64,000 bases of DNA from Aphanomyces cochlioides (taxonomy: Eukaryota; Oomycota; Saprolegniomycetes; Saprolegniales; Verrucalvaceae). The notes below the pieces were generated by a model, which was given only the letters and a program-made list of their open reading frames with translations, was not told where the DNA came from and did no database searches. The first letter of the stretch is position 1. Each line of letters opens with the position of its first letter. The translations under genes were made by a program, and so were the position numbers. Of this stretch, positions 11,953 through 23,367 are shown piece by piece. The DNA lies in NCBI GenBank assembly GCA_019828595.1, contig JAHQRK010000010.1, forward strand, positions 1,488,001 to 1,552,000, written 5' to 3'.

Positions 11953-12147
11953 GACGACACTTCGGCACGAGCACCTGAAATCGACTTGATCAAAAAATTA
12001 AATCAATTATTTGGAAGTAACATACAAATATCCATATATTATTAAGAAAATGCTAATAGCAAGCCATGCTGACACTTCAAATGTGTGAAATTCTTTCATG
12101 AACTTGGTCAGGAGGACGAAGGGTAATATATGATGAAGTTTGACAGA

Positions 12148-13626
12148 TTAATGTTGAATATGCAACTGAGTTAGGCCTTGACTGACCAAGACTGCGTTTT
12201 CAATGGCAGCACTGATTGCTAGCTCGAGGCGCTTGCCTTTGCTCATATAAGCATGCATGATCGGGTCGCACTTGGTGTCCATCTCGTTGGGGGGCGCGCA
12301 GGAAAACTTATGGGGGACATCGGGGCGTTCGCAAAGTCGATAGTTGCGGATGGCCTGTTGGATAGCTATTTGCACAGGGATGCCGTTATGCACGGGTTTT
12401 GCATTATCCACCAATACTTGGTGGAGAAATGTCACGCGGCTAAACATCGGTTCGTCCGGTTCTGGCGCAAAGAGCAACCTTGGAGAAATTTTAGCATGGC
12501 CTGACAAGTCCGTGGAGCTTTACCATCCCCATTCATTGTCGACAGCGCCACGAGCCATGTGCGGAACGAGTGCATCTTCTAGCACAGTGCGCCAAAGGAT
12601 CACATCACGATTGTCTTCAGTGTAATATCTATGAATCGTATTGGAATGCGCAACAATACCACCCGCCGGCTGGGTAAATTGTCTGTAAATTGTAAATGGA
12701 TCGATCAGCTCGGCCGACTATCAGTGAGCATGATGAATGGAGTCAAGAGAACATCGTACTTCTGTTGCATTTGCGGGCAGGAAAGGATCATTCGTCTCGC
12801 TCATCACTTGCCAACACGACGCACTGATGGTTCGATATGGTGCTGGAATCTTCACGTGATTGACGAAATCCATGACCAAACTGGTTGGGGAGGTGATGCG
12901 AGGTTCAGCCATGAAAATGTCGTCCTTGCTGTTGAACACTCCAATTTGGATCATGGCACTTTGCATCCGACGAAGCTGTCGATCGGCAATGGCATGAATA
13001 GCTGCGATTCGGAGTGACTTTTTGGCGGCTAATTTATACGACTGCCACATTTCTTCCTCTGAGAGCATCTAACAAATGGCGTGAGAATAAAAAGTGAGGC
13101 ACGACGCGCTGCGTACTGTCAATCGTGGTTTCTTGGAGAAGAAACGCTGCATTTGATCAATAAAGGTGGCTTGCTGGTCAATAGCACCGCGTAATTGCTC
13201 ATTCTCTTCAAGGACACGCTTGCACTCAATGCGTTCTTTGCGAGCAGCTTGCTGCCATGTGGACGCATTCGTGTGTGGTTTCGATAGATGAGTGACATTT
13301 GTCAGTGTCTTTTTGAGCTCTTCAATTTGCTGCCGAAGCTGGTGCATCTCCTGTTTTTGACGGTACTGAAATCGATTTTTCGCGCCTACAGACGGATATT
13401 CAACCGCTTGGCTGTCGCGTTTTGAATTTGTCTTGGCTAGCGTGGTTGAGTCAAGCAGTTGTTCCTTTGGACCTTCGTCGTTCGTGGTCGAAGAGGTTTC
13501 TTCCGACAAATCCGACGTCGAATCTTCGAGAAGCTTGCACACGAATGCAAAGTCGTCGGTGAGTTCTTCATCCGTAGCGATCACGAATGGCAAATTCTCC
13601 AGCATGTCATGCTCTGCTTCGCCCAT
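12148..13626 (-). CDS. M96-like zipper/START-like protein, paralogue C (subfamily 1)
   Basis: Four exons (13626-13117, 13068-12760, 12717-12524, 12478-12148) give 447 residues; introns are 48, 42 and 45 nt. Exon 2 is 309 nt and exon 3 is 194 nt, intermediate between A/B and the second subfamily. The N-terminus (LPFVIATDEELTDDFAFVCKLLED) and the zipper (GAKNRFQYRQKQEMHQLRQQ) place it with A and B. The last exon is divergent and longer (LLFAPEPDEPMFSRVTFLHQ, later CERPDVPHKF), with a cysteine/proline-containing insert absent from A and B. The last 12 residues are VSQGLTQLHIQH. Confidence 0.8.
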
Positions 13627-14122
13627 CGTGGACGACTGCGGCTTTCATCCAAGTTGACCAACATTTTCCATGAAATAAATACTTCCTCTATAAATTGATG
13701 CAAAATATCGACGATACAATGACGCCACGTGACTCACGTCGTGTGGAATGGCGACAAGCTTGAGCGTGTACTTGTTTTCTAGCGCATGAATGCGGCATTC
13801 TCTATATAATGTGATCATAGAGTTAAGCAGCTTGTTGAATGTTGTGGCACTGACAGTTGAGGCCATGAGAGTAGGAAATTGAGGTCATTATTAAAATGAA
13901 GCTACAAGGCACAAACTCGAGTCTGCCTTGTCCCTGCACCTGTCATGACATTTCCGCAGCGTGTGGCTAATCAAAACATGTTGTGCGAATTCAAGCAGGC
14001 AAGGCTCATTTCCCCCCAGTGAGACTGTATAGCAGTTGAGTGTTGCTCTTGTTTGTGGAATCAGGAATCCTTTGAAAATTTATCACGAACTTCCACATCG
14101 ATCACAATTTTGCCGACAGAAT
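13627..14122. other. Gap between divergent paralogues C and D
   Basis: This probably holds the promoters of both C (minus) and D (plus). A minus-strand ATG frame of 73 codons (13866-13645) with a possible GT..AG intron near 13690-13738 was noted but not accepted as a gene: it resembles nothing I know and would run into the start of C. A CCAAT-type pentamer is not clustered here as it is upstream of A. Confidence 0.4.
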
Positions 14123-15580
14123 ATGGCGCGACACGGAAAGGACATGCCGCACGATGTGAATATGGCGATGGATGCTGACGAAAACGACGAGAGTGAACAA
14201 GAATGGACGACGTTTTACAATCCAGATGTCGGGATGGTGAGCAGCGCTGGTGTACCGAGCTGTACGACAAAAAACGTCGAGAATGAGGCCGACATGTGGG
14301 AAAGCATTTACAATGTTCTCCACTCGAAGCGAGAGAGCGACGACGACACGGCCGTAGCTCCAAAGGAGAAGAAAAGAATACGAATATTCAACAACAAAGC
14401 AGTAGTCCGGCAGCTCAAAGATGAAATCAGCGAACTCCAAGCTCAGTTGATTCAAGCGAAGCGATTTGCTGTGCCGAAAACTGAAGTCTCTGTGTGGGAA
14501 GCTGCAGCAAAACAACAACGTATGGAGAAAAACAAGTCGATTGAAGTTAATGAACAGCTCCAGCATGCTGTCCGTGAACGAAATAACTACATTGAACGAC
14601 TCCAGAGGACAATCCTCAAGCCACCACGTTGGACTGTTCGATATGCTGTCTTGTTACCGCGACTGATGCTGTTTGTAGGCACTTCCTGATGTAGCTGCCG
14701 ATGAAATCAATCACTCTCTTCCCGCAGTCCGAGCTCTTCGGATCGAGGCAATCCATAGAATGGCAAACGATCAATACAATCGCAGCCAGCACGTCTTTAT
14801 TCAAGCCAGGATTTTTAATTTGGAGGAAGATTTGCACAAAGCAGAACCCATCTCTCTTCCCCACGGTCAACTTGGATTCCGAGCCATCAATCATATCAAA
14901 CTTCCAGCTCCATACAATCTAATTGCACGTGCGTGTTGGAACGTCATGAATGGAACTTGCAATGGTGTCCTCTTGGACAACGAAATGGAGGTACAGACAT
15001 GATGAAGCACAATTGGCTATGGGTATTTCATGTGCGTATAGACTTGGGAACACATTGACGAATGCACAGTCTACAACAAGTTTTCGAGTCGGCCCAGCCA
15101 TTTTCTGACATGCCACTCGAATGAAGTTCGAAAGCTGTACAAAGAGGAGAATAGCATGTTGATTGTTACTGTGCCAGTCCTCCACGACGAGACTGTACAT
15201 TGCAAAGCAAGAGATATCGTGGACGAATTGATTACTTGGTATGCCGAAGCCTCTCATGATGGTCACGGAATCTTGTTGGTAGGTGGCAATTCGTGCCACA
15301 CCATGAAGACCCAGACATATGCTTCTTGACCGTCCTGGGTCACTCCAACATAACAAAACTCGTGAATCATGAAGAAATCAACGCAAACGCAGATGAAGTA
15401 ATTGCAGAGGTCTCACGTCTGCTCAAGGGCCATCAAGCAGGAGCAAATCCGCCGTCGTCATTGAGGCACTTGATTGACCATCGACGACGCATGAGGAAAC
15501 CGCTCCAGTCTTCCATCGAGCGTGTCGTTCACGATTATATTCAAACACGACCACGATTAGAAATGGCCGCAGCCAGATAG
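14123..15580 (+). CDS. M96-like zipper/START-like protein, paralogue D (subfamily 2)
   Basis: Four exons (14123-14635, 14679-14990, 15042-15238, 15283-15580) give 439 residues; introns are 43, 51 and 44 nt. The upstream in-frame TTG at 14036 is not a plausible start, so the first ATG is used. This is the first member of the second subfamily, whose N-terminus reads EWTTFYNPDVGMVSSAG, then ADMWESIYNVLHSK. A basic KEKKRIRIFNNK precedes the zipper (QLKDEISELQAQLIQAKR) and a second helix (WEAAAKQQRMEKNKSIEVNE). Exon 2 is 312 nt, the length shared by D, E, F, I and J. The START-like half contains TCHSNEVRKLYKEENSMLIVTV and WQFVPHHEDPDICFLTVLG. The donor of intron 1 is GTTCG, slightly off the GTACG/GTAAG of its relatives. 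Divergent from C. Confidence 0.78.
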
Positions 15581-15702
15581 ACCTTGTTTCATCTATGTAT
15601 CAACTGTGACGTAGATTGAACTATCGCTACGAAGATTATGTGTTGAAAACTAGTGACGTCAAATTCATCCTTCAAGTAGAATGCCTTGATCTCCTCACCC
15701 CC

Positions 15703-16465
15703 AAAAAAGGATGATAGGAAGGGAAGAAACAAGGTTTCTCTCCTTACTGAGCTGTGCTCCTCGCAAGGGTGTAGACTGTTCAGCGCCAGCAAAAAAAAAA
15801 TATTGATCGATACTTAGACTTCTATCTCAAGCACATATTGTGGAATCATATTCAAATACGACAAGTCGCAAACCAGCGTCAGTCGATTGATGTGTTTGGT
15901 CAAAAGCTCAAACTCATGTTTCACCTCCGGATCTTCAGAATGGGCCATCAAATGTGAACAAGTAAAAATGTTCCTTGCCGTGCAACTTCTTTCGCCGAGC
16001 TGGCCCAATCCCTGCAATACTTTTCACGTCGGCTGTCGTCAAATCTTTCAAAGGCAAATTTTGAGAGATCAACTGTTGTTGCTTGTACGAGTCGCCCATT
16101 CCTTGAGGCACAACAAATATCAGCTGAACGAAGCTTGGGTTTTGTTTGAACTTGTCAACAAGCTCCAGCTTTGCAAACAATTCCACTAATCCTGCACAAT
16201 CGACTGGATGGTTCATTGATGTTGTAATTTGGAACAACAGCAACGTCTGGTCCAAAAGGATAAACGAGTCAATGGACTTGAATGTTTGAGATTTCGGGAT
16301 TTGATACACATTCTGAAAGACCATTTCCAAAGTAAAGTTAGTTGCAAACCGCTCATAATTCCCAATGGTCGGATCGACCGTCAGCAATATCTCTTGCCTT
16401 TGTTCGTCAAGTTGTACGCACTTGAACTGACCACCGGCAAGAAATTTTCATGGACGCGATTTTCA
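15703..16465. repeat. 763-bp duplicated block, copy 1
   Basis: This block matches 28267-29029 in the same orientation at a constant offset of 12,564 bp. Every stretch I compared was identical, including all reading frames in the block, and flanking homology stops abruptly on both sides. It covers the 3' part of the Crinkler/RHS-type pseudogene plus about 110 bp downstream of it, including an A9 run. Confidence 0.9.
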
Positions 16466-17485
16466 AACAACCACCCATTAATTGCAGACGCTTTTCCTGC
16501 ACCGTCAATCCACTTCATTAACTTTTCTCGTTCTTGGCTAAGTTTGACGGTGAGTTGGTTGTAAATCCGTTTTCCAATCCAATACGAACCAAACTCGAGT
16601 GTAGGAAAAGTTGGGTCCTCGTCAGGAATGTAATGCAGCAGTCGGTGAGCTACACGATTTTCCGATACAGGCATTTGAAAGCAGACTTGAACATCGTAGA
16701 TCGTACGAATCGTCTCAATTGCTTTATCCAAGTCGTTCAATCCCTCTTGATACGCCGTGGTTGTTTTTGTTGGACAATAGCGCGGCACACCACCAAACTT
16801 TTGATACCTCTCGATCAATTCTTCGAATGAAATCTTCAAATTCAACATCTCGACAGCGTCCGACAACTCGGCCAATTCCCAAACAGGCATATACAGCTTG
16901 CGATGAGCTTCGACGTTCTTCCGCATCGAATCGAGCCAACCAAAATTGGGACTTGTGAATGTTACCATTTTCGAGCGAGCAGGTTCCACCGATGGTGGTC
17001 CATCGTAGAGATGAAGTGCATTTGGAAAACGTTTTTCAATGTTCGGGAAATCAGTTTTATCCCAAATCACACTTGAACCACCAGAACCAAACACCACGCA
17101 CTCCTTCAGTAGTTGATTCTCGTTGAATGAGGCAGTAACAATAGCGAGCCCAGGGTGTTCACTTCGGTATCGAGAAAAGAAGTAATCATAAAAGATCGAC
17201 TTCCCAATGCCTGCACAAAAGCGACCCAGTCTTTCCCTTCATCCATCTAGTCGTATAGAAGTACAAACCTGGTGTTCCCGTCACCGAGATGTAGTCGTAC
17301 GTCTGTAGAAGTTCAATTACCCGATCATAATACGACTTGTAGCATTCCCTCACATAGAATTCTTCCGCTCGATAGTTGAAAGTAGTTGGCAAGTCGACAG
17401 TCACGTCCTGCACTGCATCAGCTCTTCGCTCTTCGACCGACACGTTCATCTGCGCTTGAGGTGGGATGGGACTGTGCGCTTTCAT
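15814..17485 (-). pseudogene. Crinkler/RHS-type P-loop NTPase, frame-broken
   Basis: Exon 1 (17485-17269) ends in VTGTP; a 58-nt intron (17211-17268) is removed and exon 2 continues GIGKS, giving a Walker A motif GTPGIGKS followed by IFYDYFFSRYRSEHPGLA. Downstream are VVFGSGGSSVIWDKTDFP, LYMPVWELAELSDAVEML and YQKFGGVPRYCP, the layout of the P-loop domain shared by oomycete Crinkler C-termini and trypanosome RHS proteins. The end reads MIPQYVLEIEV, a typical tail. The frame is lost at least three times: near 16440 before GGQFKCVQLDEQ, near 16390 where one base seems missing before ILLTVDPTIG, and near 15940 after FTFDGP. A 43-nt GT..AG intron could join '..NFLP' to 'ILLTV', but it would discard the conserved GGQFKC segment. 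No LxLFLAK-type N-terminal delivery domain is visible. Known relatives act as nuclear effectors or in mobile-element contexts; this copy is probably dead. Confidence 0.65.
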
Positions 17486-17815
17486 TTTTGAAATTTCTGC
17501 ATTTTCACCTTTTTGAATTTGAGTAGATTCAATAATAAAACCAAGTCAAAAATGTAGTCCGAAAATATCGTCTGGTCCACTATGGAAGTCAAAAGCAATC
17601 AATTTCGATCGCCAACACAATGCTTTGACCACAGCATGCCTCTGGTCGATTGCTTCGTATGCTGCGACATCAAGATCACGATGGTCATTTGAAAAGTGTG
17701 AAATATTAATCCATGGAGCTCGAGTGTATTGTGCAGTCGTTGAAAGCTCGAATGACGTTTTCGATCGCATACTGGATGGGTTGCCGCATGCGCCGCCGAC
17801 GATCGATGAAGGATT

Positions 17816-19190
17816 TCAAAAAAACGGCGCAGCCGCTTCAGCTGGTCGATCAATCGATGTGAGGATTCGTTTGAGAACAACAACGACTTCGTCAGGCTCA
17901 GCGTCCAAGTCCTTGTAATGCACGAGGCGAGAGATATTAGACTGACCCACGACTGCCATGGTGCTGCTCGATGGATCATCTGCATGCGGAGCAAACTGCC
18001 ACCTAAACGCTCGTCAAATTCTCTCCAAGATGGAATTAATACCATGTATTCATGTCGTCAATGGCGTCTGTGGGATGGCGGTCGACTGTCTCGTCTTCCA
18101 AGGCTGTAGCAGATACAAGCGCGATTCGATTGCCCTCTTCGTACATCTTTCGCACCGAGTTTGAATGGCACGTGACGCCGTTTTGATGAATCGAGTACTT
18201 GTTGTAGACTGTGCATGCATCCACAGGCTCCCAAGACTACCAAGGTCATGAAAACCATCTTCAGGGGGAAGACTTGCAACCTCTTGCTCATTTTCAGACA
18301 AAATTGGGACGTGATTTCCGTTCAGGACACTCCACACCGCGCGGGCGACACCATGAAATGGAGCTGGAACATTAATATGATTCACGGCAAGGAACCCCAG
18401 CTCTTGGTGCGCTAGTGAAACAGGTTCTCCTCTGCACGTGTCATCGCTCAATCCGATTGCACGAGCTTGGATAATCTTGGTTTGCATCTGACTGTATTGA
18501 TTGTCAGCAATGCGATGGATCACGGCGATTCGCAGCGCAGGATCTGCTGGAATACAGCGACTGCCTTCATCTGGTGCCACGCCTGGAAGAGTCTATGAAA
18601 GAGTAAGCTTGAAGAGATTCGCAAACACTTGCCATCCATCGCAGGGTCTTGAGAATCGTCTTCTGAAGACGGTCAATATACTCGTTGCGTTCACGCACTG
18701 CGCCTTGTAGTTGTTTGTTTTCCTGGAGTGCTTTATTCTTCTCCGCACGTTGTTGCTTTGCCGCAGTCTCCCAGAACGATCCGTTCGTCGTGGATTCAAT
18801 TCCTCGTTTGGCTTGGATCAGTTCGTCCTGGAGTTCACGGATCTCCGCTTCCAGTTGCTGGACTTCGGCTTTGTTGGTGTAGACACGGACACGCTTTGTC
18901 CTTCGGGTAGCCTTTGACTTTGCTCTGTTTGATGCATCCTTCTCGGTTGAGTGGTCCTCTGGCTTGTCATGGAGTAGGTTGCAGATACTTGCCCACATGT
19001 CAGGGTCCTCTGGTTCATTCGTGGCTGGACTTCCAACGCCACTGCTGCTGACTGGACCAAGGTCAAGACTGTATAAAACTGTCCATATTTCATCGTCGTC
19101 GTCGAATTGGTCTCGCTCATTTGACGCTGTGGCCACTGACAACTTCGAGGTAGGACGATCTGTCGGTGACCTCTTGATGTGGCATGACAT
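17816..19190 (-). CDS. M96-like zipper/START-like protein, paralogue E (subfamily 2), C-terminus frameshifted
   Basis: Four exons (19190-18633, 18592-18281, 18236-18043, 18002-17816) give 416 residues; introns are 40, 44 and 40 nt. Intron 1 (18593-18632) starts GCAAGT instead of GT, the classic GC-AG donor; its position matches intron 1 of every relative. N-terminal landmarks: EIWTVLYSLDLGPVSSSGVG, PDMWASICNLLHDK, RTKRVRVYTNKAEVQQLEAE. The frame ends early at a TGA (17816-17818) after ..EAAAPFF. The next frame restores the family's C-terminus (LKSFIDRRRRMRQPIQYAIE) down to a TAA at 17706. The break lies in a run of 7 T (gene strand) where relatives imply 8, so one base is lost or mis-called. 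The truncation removes about 40 residues. Confidence 0.65.
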
Positions 19191-19466
19191 GCATTCTTAG
19201 AGTGACTAGAGTGTTGATCGTTCTGGTATGTCACTATTTTTAGTGACATCTGTAGTGACAATCTATAACCCGGCAATCATCATGAAGACTGCGTTAATAG
19301 ACTGCCCGTGGACCTTGCATGGGGTCGAGAAAGCACTTTCAATGGCACTGATGACTTGGAGCCATGTGGTGGTGGGTCTCCTCCTCGTCGTCTCAATGTT
19401 GAGCGTCGTTGCAGCTTCATTGCAGTCGAGTGAAAAGTTGATGACATTTCAAACTTGTGATATTAA

Positions 19467-20919
19467 TCAGTCGAGCTTTGTCCTGGCTTGAAACTCTCGA
19501 ATGGCACTTTGAATGGCTGTTTGCATGGGCAGTCTCAGTCGATTCCGCCGATCGATAAAGGATTTCAAGAAGGAAGGAGCATTGATGTCAGGCGACGAAT
19601 GGATTTTTGCTGTGATTCGTTTCAGAATATCCACGACATCTCTCGCGTCGGCAGTCAAGTCATTGTACTCCACAAGGCGTGAAATATTGGACTGCGCCAC
19701 GATTGTCATATAACTACTTGATGGATTGTCCGCGTTCGGAGTAAATTGCCACCTGGAGAGTCATTCAGTGTCCATGGAATAGGCCACGAGATGTACCAGG
19801 TATTCATGTCGTCAATCGCATCAGACGGGCGGCGATGGACAGTCTCGTCTTCCAAAGTTGTTGCGAACACAATGGCCATGCGATTCGACTCTTCGTATAG
19901 CTTTCGCACAGAATTCGAGTGGCACATGACACCGTTGTGGCAGATCCAATATTTGTTGTACACTGTCCGCGCATCCACTTGTTCCCAAGACTACAATCAA
20001 GTGTCAACATCAAGGCGAGGCCGAGCTGCTTCTACCTCTTTCTCATGCTCGGATGGATTCATCGCATGGGCTCCAGAGAGAACGCTCCACACGGCATGAG
20101 CGACATCATGGTATGGAGCTGGGATATTGATATGATTCACAGCGAGGAATCCAAGCTCTTGCTGGGATAGCATGACGGGCTCGCCCTTGCACATATCCTC
20201 CCGCAAGTCAAACCCGCCGGCCTGAATAAACTTGGTCTGCATGCGACTGTACTGGAAGTCTGCAATTCGTTGGTTCGCTGCGATGCGAAGTGCTGGATCG
20301 GATGGAATCGAGCGGCTGCAATCTTCTGGTGTCACGTCCGGAAGGGCCTTAAAGCAATGTGAGATCTAGGGCCTAGCTATGTCCTTACCATCCATCGCGG
20401 TGGCTTCATGATTGACCGTTGAAGTCGGGCGATGTAATCGTTGCGTTCAAGAATTGCACGTAGAAGCTGTTGATTCTCCTGAATCGATTTGTTCTTCTCG
20501 ACAAGTTGCTGCTTTGCCGCAGCTTCCCACGTCGAGGCGTCCGATTTAAACTCGACGGCACGTTTGGCTTGCGTCAATTGGGCTTGCAGTTCGCAAATTT
20601 CCGTCTCGAGATGTTGCACTTCTGACTTGTAGGTGTAGACACGGACGCGCTTGGGCTTTGGCGGTGCGGTAGCGTCGTTACTCTCACGAGGATCGTCGTC
20701 TGACGTTTTATTCAGGAGATTGTAAATGCTTGACCACATATCTGGGTCTTCCAGTTCTGTCGTCGTTGCATTTCCAAAGGCGCTGCTGCTGACTAGCCCA
20801 AGATCTGGGTTGTACAAAGTCGTCCATACTTCATAGTCTTCATCTGTTTGTCTTCCGTCGTTCAATGCTGCCGTGACTGTCGACAGGAGCTCCGTCGTCG
20901 GACTCGGCGTAAGCGACAT
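19467..20919 (-). CDS. M96-like zipper/START-like protein, paralogue F (subfamily 2)
   Basis: Four exons (20919-20389, 20347-20036, 19990-19797, 19752-19467) give 440 residues; introns are 41, 45 and 44 nt. The N-terminus contains EVWTTLYNPDLGLVSSSAFG and PDMWSSIYNLLNKT, then a basic KPKRVRVYTYKSEVQHLETE and a coiled coil. Exon 2 (RIADFQYSRMQTKFIQAGGF, CKGEPVMLSQQELGFLAVNH) is closest to E and J. The intact C-terminus INAPSFLKSFIDRRNRLRLP shows what E has lost. It lies head-to-tail with E: 276 bp separate the end of F from the start of E. Confidence 0.83.
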
Positions 20920-21499
20920 AGAGTGGGCGTTGGTTGAATTTTCGACTTGGAGTGACAGGCACTAAAATAGTGACCAAAATGCTGGTCATAGTCACTATAT
21001 GCAAAATTTGCATGTAAATCTTGAAGAGTCGCGCAACCGCAGCACCCGAACTCAACCGACTACTTCATTGAGCACTTCAGTACTTCCTGAGTTGGGCCCT
21101 CGCATAGCTGCCACCAGATCCGATACCCTGATGTGCTCCACAGCATAGACAAAAAATCCCAAATTTACCATTTAGATGACGTTATATATACTCTTGCTCC
21201 AACTCCCAACAGTTGCAAGCTTGAGAGGGGGTAGCAACTGAATCGTGGAGTCAACACCAAGTTTTTTCTTGGAGCGTAGTCATTGCGCATGACTTGAATC
21301 CTCTGGTAGTTTTGTGGAGTTGATTTCAATGGACTGTCAACGCCCCACGAGGTGAGGTAGCTCCAATGATCCATTCAAATGCAAATTGTCTTGTGGGGAC
21401 AAGAAAGCTTGACAAGTGTGCCGTAGGAGGACGCAAGATTCCATTCGACAACATCAATTCAATTCATTCAATTGGACGCACAATAGCTGTCAAATTGAT
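20920..21499. other. Gap between paralogues F and G
   Basis: I see no gene in these 580 bp, which should include the promoter of F. Several short frames on both strands lack family resemblance and splice partners. A short inverted repeat (cagttgc at about 21208, gcaactg at about 21234) is too small to interpret. Confidence 0.4.
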
Positions 21500-22960
21500 C
21501 TACCTGGCGTCGCTGAATTGTTTGTGTAGGCGGACGACATCTTCAATGGAGGCTTGGAGAGGGGCTTTAAGTCGTCGTCGATGATCGAGAAGAGGTTTTA
21601 AAAACGACGGTGGATCCACGCCTGGATTTTTACGGCGTGCCGTGATGATTCGCATCATCTCGGCTGTGACTTGCTCAGGGTCGACTTTAATGTCTTCATG
21701 CTGGATTATGACTGAAATGTTGGAGAGACCCACCACCGTCATCAAGCACTCGTCAGGATTGTCAGGATGCGGCGCGAATTGCCACCTACGGTCGGTCAAA
21801 CCATCAGTTCAACACATGGAGAGCCAAAGCAGACTGTACCAAGTATTTAAGTCATCGACAGCATCGCGAGGATCGTATCGCACTGTCTCGTCATGCAAAG
21901 CTGACACTGTGACGAGCAGAATACGATCAGATTCTTCGTATTTCTTTCGCACTTCGTTGGAATAGCACGTGCGTGCATTGTTGGGACGAGTCCAATGCCG
22001 GTTGTACACTGTGGAATCGTCCACATGCTCCCAAATCTACTAGAGATTAGAATGAGTATCGTTTCAAATCTTACGTCGTTCTCGGCAGCCTTTGGTACTC
22101 TCGGGTGGGTTCCACTGACGACGCTCCAGCATGCCTGAGCGATAACTTTATACCGCACGGGGAGAGTGACGTGGTTCACAGCTCGAAAGCCAAGCTGGTT
22201 GTTCGCGAGGGATATTGGCTCTGCTTTATGCATGTCTTCCCTCAGACCAAAAGCTCCAGCTTGAATAAATATGTGTTGGAAGCGCTGTACTCGAAGTCGG
22301 CCAAGCCGTGGATCGCTGCAATTCGACTAGCTGGATCAGCTGGAATAGATCGGCTTTCTTCAGCAGGACTCGTGTCAGGAAGCGCCTAGAAACAGTATTA
22401 GATAGAGAGCTCTTCGATGTCTGTACTGTCCATCGAGGTGTCCTAAGAATTGTTCTCTGAAGACGGTCGATGTATTCATTGCGTTCTCGGACAGCATCTT
22501 GTAGCTGTTGATTTTCCTGAATGGATCTGTTCTTCTCGAGACATTGTTGTTTTGCCGCATCTCTCCACATTGATCCCTCCGTGTTGGATTCGAATGGATG
22601 CTTGGCTAGGATCAACTGCGCTTGAAGGTCACGAATTTCACCTTCGAGTTGTTGGACTTCAGCTTTGTTGGTGTAGACGCGGACGCGTTTGGCCTTTGGT
22701 ATCGCGATAGACGTATCATCCGTCGCGAGGTCGTCTGGCTTTCGATTCAGGACATTGCAGATGCTTGTCCACATCTCTGAATCATCCACTTTCGTTTTGG
22801 TTGGACTTTCCACCGAGTCACTGTAGTCGGTGGCTATGTCAAGATCTGTATTGAACAGTGTCATCCAAACTTCGTCATGTCCTTCTCCTTCGCACGGTTC
22901 CTCTGTCATGGGCAACCACGGGCTCTTACTTGTCCAGCGCCCCGTCGAGTCGTCGTTCAT
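21500..22960 (-). pseudogene. M96-like paralogue G (subfamily 2), frameshift in exon 2
   Basis: Exons 22960-22427, 22385-22075, 22036-21840 and 21785-21500 match the family, with introns of 41, 38 and 54 nt. Exon 2 is 311 nt, exactly one less than the 312 nt of D, E, F, I and J. The frame is lost after ADFEYS, where relatives continue R-x-Q-x-x-F-I-Q-A-G. Reading one base over gives FQHIFIQAGAFGLREDMHKAEP, so a single C is missing near 22280. Beyond the break the remaining exons are intact (TCYSNEVRKKYEESDRILLV; WQFAPHPDNPDECLMTVVGL). The N-terminus carries EVWMTLFNTDLDIATDYSDS and a basic KAKRVRVYTNK. As read, the protein would stop soon after the zipper, losing the START-like half. The TAG at 22038-22040 is avoided only if the intron-2 acceptor is the downstream AG. 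Confidence 0.75.
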
Positions 22961-22990
22961 CTATCAACTTGACGACTTGGACTGAACTGA

Positions 22991-23037
22991 TGGGGGTGTA
23001 GGGGTTAAGGGGTGTAGGGTTAAGGGGTGCAGGGTTT
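22991..23037. repeat. Short G-rich tandem repeat, telomere-like
   Basis: The plus strand reads as about three imperfect copies of a 14-15-nt element built from GGGGTGTA and GGGTTAA, ending in gcagggttt. It resembles degenerate telomeric DNA (TTTAGGG type) but is too short and irregular to be called an interstitial telomere. It lies just upstream of paralogue G. Confidence 0.45.
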
Positions 23038-23367
23038 CATTGTCTGTCTGCACAAGGAGGCTTTGCTCATTTGCTTCTCGGGAGCACAGAGCGACGGCAT
23101 GACGCGCTGTGTTTCGTGGTAATCGTTTGGATTCAATCCGAGATATACACCTTAGCGGCGTTTGGCCCAAGGGGGGCACGATTTGTTTTATGAAGAGTGC
23201 CCTGAGGCATGTTGGTCGTTAAAACTTAGTTTCACCTTGTAATTGTCTAGCACATGCTTGTGGAAGCTGCAAATTTCGGACTTGCAACATGCTTGACGGT
23301 AACTTTATCCAATATTTCAGCTATCAGGTAGATCTATCTGACAGCAGTAAGTTGCAGCAGAGCGTGC
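23038..23367. other. Gap between paralogues G and H
   Basis: No coding or RNA feature recognised in this stretch. Confidence 0.35.

Noticed and set aside
13645..13866. 73-codon minus-strand frame with a possible intron upstream of paralogue C
   Set aside because: No known family, and the continuation would overlap the start of C.
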